A program made the translations under genes and the position numbers. From Odontocerum albicorne (lineage: Eukaryota; Arthropoda; Insecta; Trichoptera; Odontoceridae), in the NCBI GenBank assembly GCA_949825065.1, contig OX463839.1:25835034-25899033 (forward strand): a DNA stretch of 64,000 nt, in the 5' to 3' direction. Numbering within the stretch: the first letter of the stretch is position 1; every line of letters starts with the position of its first letter. Shown piece by piece: positions 35,753 to 48,309 of the stretch. The notes under the pieces are model-generated. The model was not told the origin of the DNA, ran no database searches, and worked only from the letters and a program-made list of their open reading frames with translations.

Positions 35753-37035
35753 GGTCCTTACATATGAAATTGGCGTTTTGTTTGGGAGGAACATAAAGTT
35801 GATTTTTTTTTAATATAATATATTTATTTAATCAAAGTATGTACCATTGCTATCTATGCACTTTTGCCATCTCATAGGTAGTTCATCGATCCCTTTACTA
35901 AAAAAACCATTCGGACGGGAATCAATAAAATCTTTGAAGTCGGTTTGGACTGCCCCATCGGAGTTGAATTTTTTCCCTTGCAAGAAGTTATCCAAATTTC
36001 GAAAAAAATAGTAATCTGTTGGGGCAAGGTCCAGAGAGTACGGTGGATGTCTTAGACATTCCAATTGAAGCTCTTCTAATTTGGTAGCCGTCTGTTGTGC
36101 AGTGTGTGGTCTAGCGTTATCATGAAGCAGCAGTGGCCTAGAGCGATTAACCAGCCTCGGTTGTTTAGCAGCTAGCTTTTCCATCATAGTTTGCAGTTGC
36201 TGACAATAGACATCTGCCGTAATCGTCTGGCCAGATTTAAGAAAGCTGTAGTGAACGACACCAGCACTAGTCCACCAAACGCTCACAAGTAACTTTTTTG
36301 GAGTCAATTTTCGCTTGGGGCATGGTTTGGCTGGTTCGGCAGGGTTCAGCCATTGCGATGAGCGCTTCCGATTATCATACAGGATCCACTTTTCATCACA
36401 GGTAATGATTCGATTCAAAATCCCTTCATTATTGTGCCGGTTGAGTAATGCAACGCAGCAGTCAACGCGCGTTTGTTGATTTGCTTCACTCAATTCGTGA
36501 GGTACCCACCTTTCAAGCTTTTTCACCTTCCCAATTTGCTTCAAGTGGATTAAAACAGTTTTATCACTAACACCGCAGCCTGCAGCTAACTCGGACGTGG
36601 TTTGCGATGGATCCGCGCTTCCACAATAGCCTTCAATTCTTCATTATCAACTTTGGTCTCCGGCCGTCCACGGGGCTTATTCCGCAGGTCGAAATTTCCA
36701 GAACGAAAACGTTGGAACCAAAAACGCACTGTGTTTTCTTTTGCGGCACCGTCGCCATACACATAATTAATCCTTCGAGCCGTTTCTGCAGCACTGGTGC
36801 CACGGTGGAACTCGTACTCGTAAATAACGCGATATTTCAAGTTTTCCATTTTGTAAACTGAGTGACGCAAAGAAAAAAAACAATTGAGGAAAAAACAAAT
36901 GAATTATAATTTTCGAAACACAAATACTTGAGTAAATAGCTGTATAAATTTGAATTTGGAATTCCTAACCAAAGAGAAGATATTTGAGATCAAAGTTGCC
37001 AGTACGGCAAAACGCCAATTTCATATGTAAGGACC
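35753..37035 (-). mobile_element. Mariner element, cecropia/SETMAR-like, near-intact
   Basis: The element is 1283 bp, the usual mariner size. It has perfect inverted termini of at least 27 bp starting GGTCCTTACATATGAAATTG, and TA on both sides (35751-35752 and 37036-37037). The transposase gene runs on the minus strand (see 35828-36849). Matching ends and the nearly intact gene suggest a recent insertion. It lies just downstream of a SINE copy. Confidence 0.95.
35828..36849 (-). pseudogene. Mariner transposase with one apparent 2-bp frameshift
   Basis: The cut-and-paste transposase starts at MENLKYRVIYEYEF (36849). Its N-terminal half carries the two helix-turn-helix DNA-binding parts (TAARRINYVYGDGAA-like, VRFWFQRFRSGNF, NKPRGRPE). 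The frame breaks near 36613-36618, where a CG pair seems inserted in a GCGCG run. After the break the frame is open to the natural end (238 residues). The DDE/D triad is present: Asp in ITCDEKW (36395-36397), Asp in LLHDNARPH and Asp in DLAPTDYYFF, the last two separated by 34 residues as in DD34D mariners. QIGKVKKLERWVPHEL and NFLQGKKF point to the cecropia/Hsmar1 group. One family-typical Pro in YSPDLAP is Leu here. Apart from the frameshift no stop is seen. Confidence 0.93.
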
Positions 37036-37824
37036 TAATTTTATGTCTTATTTTGTATAACACCTACTAATTTATAACGCATGTCATTTAATTAATACCC
37101 ATCGAAAAAGAGTTTTGGTATGTGCATAAGTGTAGGAAAAAAATTGTCCGAAGCGGTTCATGCATTTACATTAACTGTGGAGTGCTTTGTTTATATCATT
37201 GTAAATATTATAAAGTATAAATCAATTTAAAAAAATAAACAATCGACGATCCAGACACGTGAACGAGTGAATGAATTTATTCATAAAATTATTTATATAA
37301 AATAAATTCCACAAAATGACGAAGGGTCTTGTAATTTCATCAAAATGTTTAACACTCAAGTTCAAGATATTTAAAATTAAATAAAAAAAAGAAAACCAAA
37401 TTAATACAAGATAAGTGATTTATGCTTATGATATCCGATATCGAGAAGCTTTGTAAGATTCATAAGGACAATGCATGGTATGGGCATAATTCATATTTTC
37501 AATATATGTTAATATTTTTTAACCTTATAAGAAAAAGGAAATTTCTAATATAAAGCATGCAAGAATATACCCAGAGAATACGTAGCACGTTTCCGTAGGT
37601 ATCACGGGTGAACTCAAGAGCCCGGTAAAGTTTCAGGCAAGTTTTAAGTGAAGAAGAGAGGAGGAAGCGAGTAGTGCGGCTGAGGCGTGAGTGGTACCTA
37701 TATTGAGCGGGTGGCAGCTTCTCAATTTGATAGTCGTGCCTTCAACTTTTAGGGTTTGTAGTTCTTGCATAGGTTCTTGCTAGGGTTTGCACATTTTATT
37801 AGGTCTACAAATGTTGAAATAAAA
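37036..37824. other. Intergenic DNA, no identified feature
   Basis: AT-rich with a GC-richer stretch near 37580-37740 in which no protein or element is recognised. Confidence 0.4.
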
Positions 37825-38480
37825 TCAATTATCTTACTTAGATAGCCTGCAAGAGTTATTGGAATTGTGGAGAGTCAACATTGAAGTTCATAGACTAAAA
37901 ACAAGGCTCAGCAAAACAGAATACATGTAATGTTTATCGTTAAATATCTGTGGTGACTTAATGTCAGTTAACCAACCATTACCCATAAAAAAATGAAATA
38001 TCTGAGGTCGGAGATAGACAGTAAAGGTAGAAATAAGTATGATGCGACCATCAAAATAAAACAAGATAATTGCGACAAGAAAATACACTTGATAAACATG
38101 ATGTAACATGTGATAAAAGTATTCCCATGAAACTGAAAAAAATAAATTAAAACATCATAAACCACTCTTTTATGAAGCTGAGTGCTGTGCAATAAACTAT
38201 ATTCCGATCACCTAGATATCATGTTATTGAAATGCGTATTGAGACTGTGTTTGGACGTGTACAAAGAAAACCATCTGAATATGTAGGAAACCAGATACTA
38301 GCAATGAAAGTCCCTGGAAATATAGGAAGAGGTCGGGTAAAGAAACCATGCTAGAATATCATAACCAAGATATATAACATATGTATGTGATCTGAACCTG
38401 ATCTGAACAGAAAACAGAGCATGGTGGAGAGACACGAGTCGTCATCACGCATATCCCTAATTATTGGGAAAATACGAACA
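37825..38480 (+). mobile_element. LINE remnant: reverse transcriptase from post-active-site region to 3' end
   Basis: In shifting frames the plus strand gives LQELLELWRVNIEVHRLK, SKTEYM, KYLRSEIDSKGRNKYDATIK, a CDKKIPMKLKK-like block, LFYEAECCAINY, then RVQRKPSEYVGNQILAMKVP, GNIGRGR and AWWRDT, ending near ATGATGATTACGATTATA. The order (L-RTEYM, FKYLGSxIxxxG, KGKxYxxxxRPxxLYGAExW, RxPxxxVxxxxL, GRGRPKKTW) is that of an insect LINE polyprotein through to its microsatellite-like tail. Confidence 0.75.
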
Positions 38481-38849
38481 TGATGATTACGATTATAGGT
38501 AATCAAATTTATCTACCATTGACCCAGGTATCAAGTTTCGTTACATGTCTTAAAAATATATCATTGATAAATAAACAAGACCTGTATGTACTTGCAAGTT
38601 CCATATTCTTATAAATGTAGGATGAGACATGAATTTCGCTACAAAAATAAATGAAAAACTCTACAAAAATAAATTTAAATTACTTGTTTATTTTAAATGG
38701 TTTATTCTGATTTTTGTTTTCAAAATAATTTTATTTCAACACATTTAATAATGGAGACATGTTCAGACGCATGACGAATTAGGGTGATTAAATTGCGTTT
38801 TAATTTCAAGTTACCGATTTCAGCACAATGCGTATTGAGAAATGAAGAA

Positions 38850-39515
38850 AGGCGGGATATTATGAGCAGATGGACCATGATGCGGAATGTGGAACAGTTT
38901 AACCAGACAGGAAATGTCTAAAGGAAGCCCTATGAATGAGACTGAACAGCTTGGGAAATGAATAATATCGCCATAGTGGCCGCTTCCGTTCAAAATGATC
39001 GACGATTTCAACCAGGCAATTGGTATTAGACGTTGGCGTGAGTCAAAGAAGTGTTTCCCATAGATTGAACAAGGATTTGAATTTATTCCTTTTTACAAAA
39101 TTCTACTTATACTTAGTCAAAATTCAGTAAACTTGCCAATTCACTTAGAATTTTGCCAAAATTGTTATAATTTTCGGAGGAAGATCCACACTTTATAAAT
39201 TGTTCGTTTATGATGAACAGTTCCCATTTTAAATTAAACGGCAATGTTAACGAACAAAACTGTCATATTTGGGCTATGAAAAATCCCTAACAATTGCAGA
39301 AACAAAAATTACATTTAGTACATTGCATTAAAAGTGCATGGTTTCAACATGTGTCGCCACTATACATTACAAGACCCGTAATGGATCCTCTCCGTAAGAA
39401 ATTTAGCGAAAAGATAATCTCACGGAACAGTACGCATCGTTTGCTTTCAAGATCACCAGATCTCACTACTCCAGATTTCTATTTATGTTGCTTTATTTTC
39501 TTTTTATTACAAATA
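38850..39515 (+). pseudogene. Tc/mariner-like transposase remnant
   Basis: Scattered frames give VAVVAASVQNDRRFQPGNW, VLDVGVSQRSVSHRLNKDL (HTH linker and second helix-turn-helix), then GRSTLYKLFVYDEQFPFK- and LNGNVNEQNCHIWAMKNP, which matches the FSDEAHFxLNGxVNxQNCRxWGxxNP region around the first catalytic Asp. Last comes FSEKIISRNSTHRLLSRSPD, LTTPDFYL, matching FGDRIISRNGPVNWPPRSPDLTPLDFFLW around the third catalytic residue. The section holding the second Asp is partly deleted (WFQHVSPLY). No inverted termini were found. Confidence 0.65.
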
Positions 39516-42500
39516 TGAGATATAAACAACCAAGCCACGTAACATAAACGAGCTGACTGTACCCCAAGTCAAACTAATAACTGTGATGAACAATATTTTT
39601 TAGTTCGAGAAACGCAATGACTGCGTCAATGACTACGGGGAACATTTAAACCAAATTATTTTTTAAAAAAGATTTGCCAAAACCAAAAATGTTAGTATTA
39701 TTGAATTTAATAAAAATAGTATTTTAAAATTAAAAAAATAAATGCAACTTGAATTTATTTTTGTTGCAATCTAAATTTATCTCAGTAGCAATATTCATTC
39801 TCCACCCCTTACGTCAAAATATGGATAAGTTGAATATTATGTACTCGTATATGTTCTTGAAGTCCCTCTTGCAAAGCTTATCAGAATGAGTCAACAAATG
39901 TTGTTATCTTGCTTTCACTGATTAGACCGATGTATTTATTTTCAGGAAAGTATTTATTTCAGATGCTACATAATGTACGAGTATCTAGATGCGTGTTATT
40001 TAATATAATAGTGCGCTGTGTTTTATTATATGATTTGCTGTTATTTAAATATTCTTGATAATTTATTTCTACCAAACAGTAAGATAACTTTTGAACAGCA
40101 TATGCTAGTTTTTATTTCACATACATGAAAAAAACATACATATTTTTGTTTCACATACATGAAAAAAAAACTCAAAGTAAATGTGTATCTTAACTGTATG
40201 ATAGAAATAATGTGTAATCTTTTTGAAAATATTTGTTATTATGGACTTTTTTCTCGATTTGATATTTCTCAATGATCATTTATCTCCCCTCTTATATTAT
40301 ATTTTCTTTTTCGAAAGCGAGTCTTCGTTCTTATGACACCCCAAAATGATGTCTACGTGCGTGTCTAGTCAAGTAAACTCAATATTTTTCTCGGAAAGAA
40401 TGCATTCCTCTTATTTGATTTGTTTTATGTTACTTGTGTTACATTTACAAAGGATTTAATGCAGCTGTATACTTTGAGGGTGAAATTCAAGCAGACGAGG
40501 GGAAGAGATATCATCGCGACATTTCGGCTTTTGATGTTGACAAGACAGAGAGCAATGTGGGAAATATGATTTTTTACAACAATAGGACTGTAAAAAGGAT
40601 AAAAACCTTGTCAGTTCGTGTAAGCCTTAATTATCATAAATAAGTATTATGTTTAAAAACATAATATTCATTTTAAACAAAACTCAAATAGAATATCATT
40701 TTTCTTTTAACACAAAAAAATAGCCCGAAATACAACTTTTTATAGATCCTAGCAGAAGTTTTTTTTATCATTGTATTTTATTGTTGCTGGTCCATTAACA
40801 ACAACATGATTTTTTAAAATTTGTTGTCTTTATTTTTATTCTAAACTATGCCTTTACGGGTACTCAAGTTATTTTAATAAGTAAATGTTTACGCACCTTA
40901 GATGTCGAGCTAGAGTTCAAAATGTGTTTTCAAAGTGCATGATCTAATGAGCATGTAAATTGAATAAAAAAAACTATAGATTCATAATAAATATGGGCTA
41001 GTACTAGGAAAAAACGAATTGTTTGCGCAATTTGAACCTCATTCGCTAGGGTAACATACCAGGCTTATTTTAATTAGAGTTAAGATTGTCTCTGAAACAT
41101 GACGCTTCAACCACGGAAATATAAAATAATAAAATAATTCTGTACTCTAAAGTAACCATTTTTGTCAAATCACGATAAAAGCGATCTTGTAATGGTGAAT
41201 TAATTTATCTTTGGATCAGTATTCTAAAAGTTGATAAATTCGATTGCAACTTTATAAATATTCAGTGTATTTTAGGAAATGTATTATTATTTCACGTAAA
41301 GCAAAATGTAATCAGAAACCATTAGAATATGTTAGATTTTTGCTGTTTAAATGAATTTTATTTCCATTAATGGAATTCCGTAATATATAAAAATAAATAT
41401 TGAATTTTTTCAAAATATTTTTCTCATTTTAATTTTACATATATCAAATATAAAAATATACCTTTTTTTTTTAAAAAATAGCAGGTGTTTCGATAATATC
41501 TCTTCTATTGTAAAGATGTTTATAAATTAAGTAGAACTTATTTAAATAAATGTATCGCATTTGCCCGTTCATCATTTTGAAGATGATCGTTGAGTGAAAC
41601 TGGTAAATGGGTAAAGAGTTTACGGAATAATATTAAACTATTAAATTTATTTAATTTTAAAATATACAATAAATCCTAGTCCCTATTTCCTTGTATTTTC
41701 CCATCTTCCTTCTCTTTTCCTTGTTTAAAAAAAAGTAAATATTTGGTTTTACTCTTTGGTTTTACTTAATTATATGATTTGTTTTTTATGGTTTAAGAGC
41801 CCTTTTATTTGGAAATTATGTAATATTTAATTTGCGAAACTTTTTTCTAGTTGGTTGGATGAGATTATTGTGAAATAGTGCTTACCAAACCTGGGGTAAA
41901 TCATCCAAAATTGGGAAAAATGGGTTTCTCTGGGTTATTTGTAGAAATTATATATACCATAGATCATTCATTGATATTGTTTTTCATAATATTATTAGCG
42001 GCCTTATAAAGAACTGACAACACCAGTGACGTGATAAAGCTACAAACATGCTAAGTAAGAGAGGGAAAGCAGTAGGCACTGAGCGGTGAGGACTTTGAAT
42101 GACATGTGTGACGTAAGATTTTCCGCTGTTGCCTCCATAAAGAGCACAAAACGAAATTGTTTGCTGAACCTTGAATACGCCGTGAGATGTGCTCAGTCTT
42201 GAATTGCTTCCAATTACACAGAACTACTAAATATAATAATATGGAGCAGTAGCATTTTTCTCATTTACTGGGATACGGGTGATGATTTATTTTAGTGAAT
42301 AATAACCAAAGTTTTGTATATGCTAAAATGTTTAAGGTTTTCTTAAAAATAAACACATTGCATCTAACATACTGTTTGTACCCTATTATTTATTGACCGC
42401 AATTCGTTTGTCATAAACGAGTATACTTTTCTATGTTTTACCTTCATTGGGTTAAAAGGACTGATCTGATAAGCGGTTTTGGGTAATGAAAGAAAAATAT

Positions 42501-43149
42501 TATGTAACACTGCTAAGTGGCTATAAACTCGACATTTGTATACTTGATTAATAAAATAAAGAATCTATATTAATTAATAAACGTACGCTATTTAATGATG
42601 TTTATGAAGTAAAAAGGAATCAAATATTTATTTAAGAAAATGTCAGTCCAAAATACAATAATTTTAAATCCTCTTCAAAAATAATAATCTCGGAAAACAT
42701 TTCAAATATAAACAGGAACTTATGTTTTGGTATACTCGTATTTCAATAATACTACAAAAAATAAAACATGTATGTATTTAAAGTAAGAATTCTTTCCATA
42801 CCAACCAGATAACTAAATATGCTCCATAACTCACGTGTGCCAAGGATGAAGCAACTAAATTACATTTGAACAAATATTCGTACAGCGTCATAAATCGTAG
42901 AAAGAATTAGGCATTGTATTAAATATTCTGTCGGACGTATAAATTGTCGGCAGCACCGGATAGCTCGGGTGTCACAGCGGATATTTTTACATATTCTTAG
43001 ACGTGTATTCTTAAATTGTACCATATTTTGCTCTAGAAAATTTTGTTTAGAGAAAATATTTTGAAAATTCTAAATATTCTATACCTATGAAATTTTCATA
43101 CGAAATAAAAATAATTTTGCATGATGACTATGTGTTAGAAAGGGATTGA
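39516..43149. other. Long intergenic stretch, one coding-like island
   Basis: No transposon or known gene is recognised in about 3.6 kb, except the island at 40455-40619. A short imperfect 34-bp duplication containing TTTCACATACATGAAAAAAA lies near 40108-40170. Confidence 0.4.
40455..40619 (+). other. Possible exon of an unidentified protein
   Basis: The plus-strand frame reads FNAAVYFEGEIQADEGKRYH, RDISAFDVDKTESNVGNMIF, YNNRTVKRIKTLSV. It is richer in charged residues and GC than its surroundings. It follows a pyrimidine-rich stretch ending TTTACAAAG and is followed by a plausible donor (CGTGTAAGC at about 40617-40625). I do not recognise the family. If real it would belong to a plus-strand gene with long introns, possibly together with 48310-48470, but that link is speculative. 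Confidence 0.25.
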
Positions 43150-43350
43150 TGTATTAAAAATATTTCTCATCTTTAATTCCTACACAATCTCCATCCTTAT
43201 CCATGTATTCCTCAGAATTGAACTTCTGTTACTATTACTCTAATATCATATTCATTAACACGTTCACGGATCTCCACAATTATTTTTAAACAAAAGCTGA
43301 TTTATTGAAAGAAATTGTTTTAAAACGATAAATCTGTTAGATTTCTTTAC
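43150..43350. repeat. Dispersed repeat, copy A
   Basis: AATATTTCTCATCTTTAATT, CCATCCTTATCCATGTATTC and AACAAAAGCTGATTTATTGA have recognisable counterparts in the same order at 54485-54676. The family is unknown. Confidence 0.45.
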
Positions 43351-44862
43351 CTAAAGGTTTTAAAATAAAATATAGAATTGAAAGAGGTAAATAAAAAAAA
43401 AATAATAACTAACGATACTCAATTAGAAATAGCTTTTTGTATTTCACTAAATATCTGCGACATATGTTTTTTCACTTATAACACTAAATAACTACGGCAT
43501 GTGTTACTTAATGTCTTAATAAATGGTTGCTATTACCGAATTCTAAATAAATATCTCATAAAAGTAGATTTTGTTTACTAAATATGACATATTAAATGAG
43601 GTTATAAACAGTTGTGTACACATAAAAACAAACAAAAAATATTAACATATCAGTTGTCATTAACCAAGGCAAATCCTCACGGTTGAGTAAGATTATGAGT
43701 TCATTCTATGGATCGTCGACGCCAACGCAAGAGTTGGTTTATTTGTGAACATCTCGTTGCATTGAGAGATATTGATGGAAAGTTATCTATATTCCAAGAT
43801 CATTTATATGCTGCAGTATTTGTCAGGCAGATTTAAGACAATATATTTTTTCAAGTAGTTCTTTAACTAGCTTACAAGGGTGTCGCGGAATATTCCAATA
43901 TTGTCACTAAATCGAAACGTATGTGGTTTTTTAATCGGACCATCGATGTGCTGATGCGATGATAGGAATCAGCAGCTTACGGACACTGTGCAAACAACTA
44001 ACTGTTAGTTCAGGTATCAGCTAGATTTTGTTCTTCAACACTAATAACAGATGGCGGTCGACACGTTCTCTTTTTCGGTCTCACATCTTTTTCGGTCAGG
44101 ATCCATTATTCATGTAAAGGGAAGTGAGATAGACAAATATCAGAATTATAATAGAAAATTACTGAATTATTCTAGTAATTTATCGACCTTTCTCGGTACC
44201 TGATATTTGTATACAAAAAGCTGTCGATTCTCCGAAGCCTTAAGTTATCAAAGATCGCTTTAACAGAATGGTGTGATCAATTAAGTGTGTTGGGAAGTTA
44301 AGTGAACTTTTAAAGATGTTTTTCTTTTCTTTCTAAAATGGAAAGATTTTTATTGAACAGTTATAAGGGCGCCGTGAACCGAAAACGTTGGGAACCACTG
44401 AAATACTTCATGGCGTTATTGAAAAACTACGATTTTTTATAGAAACTTTACTTTCAATTTTAATAAATATATTAAGGAATTCTAATATATAATACTTGGG
44501 TCCGTTGTAGCGATTCTGTGAAAATACTTTCCTTCGAACCTTTCCTTAGCCAATATTAAAGCGTCTATATTAGTTCAATATATGTGCTCGTGAGATCTAA
44601 CATTTTGAAAAGGCTCTTCATGGACTACTTAAAATGAATTGAATAAATTTTTTATGTTGCTCTACTCGTATACACAAACATTTAATTTTGAAATATCTGA
44701 AGGAGAGATAATTGTGTCACAGGGAAACTTGGTCAAAAAACCAATGGCATTCGAAGATCTCACTCATATTCCAGGTATTCTGTAAAATACATTTTTTATA
44801 TTTTCATACATGGAATAAGTATTATTGTACCACACTTTATGTTATAAACGCTACAGTTTGTT
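43351..44862. other. Intergenic DNA, no identified feature
   Basis: A GC-richer part near 43680-44100 was examined in both directions and gave no recognisable protein. Confidence 0.4.
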
Positions 44863-45058
44863 GATGACTTCTGTAGTCTAGTTGGTATGCTTTTATAAAC
44901 AGGAGAAGCCAAGTTTGATTCTCGTTGGTACTAACATTTTTTAAAAAGAGGTTTCAATTTAGTTTTCACTCGAGGCCTCTTTAAAATTATTCTGATTGGC
45001 TGGAATAGATTACTAAATGTTAATAAATACATCAAATTGTATTGCATATTATGAAAAT
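44863..45058 (+). mobile_element. SINE copy, full length
   Basis: GACTTCTGTAGTCTAGTTGG, CCAAGTTTGATTCTCGTTGG (A and B boxes, with part of the anticodon-like arm lost) begin the copy. The body follows with AAGAGGTTTCAATTTAGTTT, TCACTCGAGGCCTCTTTAAA, ATTCTGATTGGCTGGAATAG. Confidence 0.72.
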
Positions 45059-45394
45059 GTAAAATGTTAATGTAACATGGTAAGCTTTTTGCTTAACCGT
45101 TTTTTTACCAATAAAATAAATATGTTAAAAGGTGTTTTGCGAAAAACTATCTTGAGACCTTTTTTTGAGTTCATCAAAACTCCTGAAATGAATATCAAAT
45201 ATTCTACAAACTAAGGCATCGAAATTGTCTAGAATGAAGTGACTACATCAAGTGTCAGTTTTTGTTTTCAGAAGAAAAATTGACTTTATGGATGAACAAG
45301 GTGTGCGAGAAGGATGGACATGAACCTTGTGTTTCGGCTTGATTGGGATTAAATTATTTTTAAATGTTTTATAGGATGCTCATACTTATATACC

Positions 45395-45525
45395 ATCGAT
45401 ATTTCCCTATCAGAGTAGGCAGGAATAATAAATTACCAGACATTCCTATTCCGACACAAATCCTCAGCCTCTTCTACATCTACATAATTTCTACGATGTC
45501 TTTAACTTTCGATCTCTTTAATTTT
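45395..45525 (-). mobile_element. LINE 3'-end remnant
   Basis: The minus strand reads VDVEEAEDLCRNRNVW, stop, FIIPAYSDRE, matching the DVEEAxDxxRDRKxWHSxLSAYP end shared by the copies at 5885, 16440 and 28375. Confidence 0.5.
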
Positions 45526-45634
45526 TAGAAATCCCATTTTATTTTATCGAATTTGGTAAAAATGGTAAAAAGTGAAATAAAAGTATGTTGTAATCTGAAT
45601 TTGAATCATGTATTGAAACGAAAATATTTATGTA

Positions 45635-46535
45635 CGAGGGTCATCTAGAAAGTAAGGTTACAAGGGCTCCTGAGCAAATGTTTTATTTCGAAGTTGGCGC
45701 ACCTGGTGTGTAGGGGGGATCCTAACGGTCAGTTTGGTTGGTCCTGCGTGTTTGTCGGCCAATTTTTTCAGTCACAGTAAATTCTTCCGATAGAGAGGTC
45801 GTCGCGTGCTCCCACCACCTCCCGTCCGGGCGAGATCGCGCGGTCATTCGTTTTTTGACTTTGCAGAACAATACCGCCGCGAATATCCATCGGAAGCTCG
45901 TGGAAGTTTATGGTAGTGATGTGACGAGTCGACAACATATCACGAAGTGGGTTAGGTTGTTCAGAGAAGGCCGTACTGATACTCACGACGAGGCAAGGCC
46001 CCGTGATTTCTGACGAACTTGTGCTAAAAATTGAAGAACAAGTGCAAAATGACCGCCGTGTGATAATTTTCTGACATGATTCGAAGTCTTCTTGATGATA
46101 TTGTGTCGGAAAAACTTGGTTACAAGAAGTAGTGTGCGAGATGGGTGCCCAGAATGCTCACAGCGGAGCACCATCAAAATCGCGTGACCGCCGCGCGTGA
46201 ATTTTTGGATCGTTTTGCACAGAAAGGAGAAGCTTTTCTGGACTCTATCGTGACGAAGGATAAGACGTGGGTGTGTCACTATACCCCAATAATTTTCAAA
46301 TGATCAGGAGGTCGAGGAAGCTGTGAATGAAGTGGCTGAAAGAGCTGGCGGCGGAGGTCTATGACACTGGCATACAAAAGCTGATGCCTCGATTATAGAA
46401 ATTTCTCGATCTCGACAGCAATTACGTTGAAAAATAGTTTAATATATTTGTGAACTATCCTGTGAATTTTAATTAAATACAAACATTTTTCGATCCTACA
46501 TAAATGTTGTAACCTTACTTTCTAGATGCCCCTCG
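45635..46535 (+). mobile_element. Mariner-like element with internal deletion
   Basis: The 901-bp element has inverted termini of about 28 bp (CGAGGGTCATCTAGAAAGTA on the left, one mismatch on the right) and TA on both sides (45633-45634, 46536-46537). On the plus strand the N-terminal DNA-binding part is readable: RAVIRFLTLQNNTAANIHRK, LVEVYGSDVTSRQHITKWVR, LFREGRTDTHDEARP. After frameshifts come TERRSFSGLYRDEG-like sequence and TKDKTWVCHYTP, where the first catalytic Asp is kept and the next Glu is Lys. Most of the catalytic domain is then missing. The C-terminal WLKELAAEVYDTGIQKLMPR, LQKFLDLDSNYVEK-like end remains. It is a dead copy that might still be moved by a related transposase. Confidence 0.88.
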
Positions 46536-47684
46536 TAAGTATGCCCAGCGAAACATCGTCAATTGCCTAGTTTATTGTATCCTGAACACATAATCCTTAA
46601 TTTGTAATGCCTTGTTTAAATTATTATTATTTTATTATGTATAATATGTGTTACTATATCTTGTATTATAAAAAAACTAAACTAAGAAATGTCGAAGCTT
46701 CAGTTAAAGTAATACAAGCTATGCTAGAGGAATATTTGTTATCCGTTTAAATCGCGTGGCATATTCAAAATAAACTTCCGCCGTTAAGAGTGAGACTATT
46801 TCCTCGCACATATTTCCCGCTCACACCATATTAAGAACATTATTTTCTGTTCATGTCAGCCGAGTCTACCTGCTCCGCTGTAAACCTGAATTAAGCGCCG
46901 TCTGAAAAAGCTTAAGTTGTATTTATCTTGGGGCAAATATATGGCCGAGATTTTACTCGACATCTTTCATACCAATAAGCATCATCTTGTGTGAACTATG
47001 AATACTTTGTGAATGTGGTATTCACTTTTTTTTGTTGTATTTCCTGTACACGTTGTGAGAAATTTTATCGTTGAAAGATATTTAGTGGTTATATATTATT
47101 GAGACGTAAGATTCGATTAATTAAAATATTCATTCATTCAGGTATCTTAGGTTTTCACGTCTTTTTTTCACTTGTTGAAAAAGTTTTCCGAAGTTGTTTT
47201 ATTTATTGGTTTAAATGATGCTATTTTTTTTAAAGCATTGCAATCTTCATTGCTTTTTTGTAACTGTCGTATAATCCACAATTTTTCTAGATGGAATAAA
47301 AAACACGCATTTTATTAATTCTAGGTGAATTTAATTAAGTCGATTGACTTATGCACTTCAGTCAAAGTCTCTTCTTAACGAGGAAATCTAAAGTTTTATC
47401 TAAAGCTACTCAGAACCACTCAATTTCATTTCAGACGTTTTATGAGTCGTATCACTTTTCTATTTTATTAGTGAAGTTATTGTCGTGTGACCCTTTTCTC
47501 CATCAAAGTACTAAAAAACTTCAAACTATTGATAAATTTTACAATATTTATAAACAGTAAAAAAATAATGAAGAAGTAAGAACTATTAATAAAAAAGGAG
47601 TTAATTAATGTTAAAGGTAATGAAATACTTCATTTTTTTTCAATCGCTGTTAGAAAACTGCTAATGACGAAGTATATTTAACGT
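46536..47684. other. Intergenic DNA, no identified feature
   Basis: AT-rich with nothing recognised. Confidence 0.4.
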
Positions 47685-47865
47685 TAATTGGCAACCAGTT
47701 TCAGAGTCCCATTGCATGAACACTAAAGGACAACATAAAAAAGAAGAGCAGAGAATTGGAAAAATCTACAGAAAATCTTTGCTTTAGCTTACTTTAAGTC
47801 CGTGATTGGCGAGACGCTGAATATTTTCGGCGAAGTAAGATTGGGGGAGGGTACAGTTAAGGAAA
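47685..47865 (-). mobile_element. LINE remnant: post-RT C-terminal domain
   Basis: The minus strand reads FAENIQRLANHGL, KAKIFCRFFQFSALLFYVVL, CNGTLKLVAN, a diverged form of the SxHGLxLRSEKxxLxxF...FTVxAVRLWNxL region found at 31210-31500. Confidence 0.5.
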
Positions 47866-48309
47866 AAAGAAAACTTGGCAAATATTTCTCACATTCAACC
47901 AATAGAGTTTTTTTATATGAAATTATGTGATCGTCTTTCCTAAGGTTGAAAATGAATCTCAAACACTTTGAAGAGTCTGTAATTGGTTCAATGGTTCGTC
48001 TGTAAGATTAAATAATTGCTTTTCAAACGTTTTTCGTGTTTGGACTATTATTTTTAATTCGATCCATCGATGACCAGTATTTTTGTGAAATGAAATTTAA
48101 ATAAATTAAAAATGAATTTCAGTTACAGAAGTTAAATTTTATAGTAACATTTTAAATACATTCTTCTTTATATTTGTCTTAAAATTCTCTTTCAAAGCGA
48201 CCCTGTTACCATATTTTAAGTAGTACTGATCTAAATGGCATGCGTTCGCACAACCTAGAAATGAAAACAGTAGATACCAGATTGTATAAAATGAATGCTG
48301 TATGTGAAA

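Noticed and set aside
41838..41880. SINE-body scrap (CTAGTTGGTTGGATGAGATT)
   Set aside because: Only one block matches, with no head, tail or other blocks nearby.
43680..44110. GC-richer region suspected to encode a transposase on the minus strand
   Set aside because: Minus-strand frames contain many stops and no motif of a known transposase or retroelement protein could be read.
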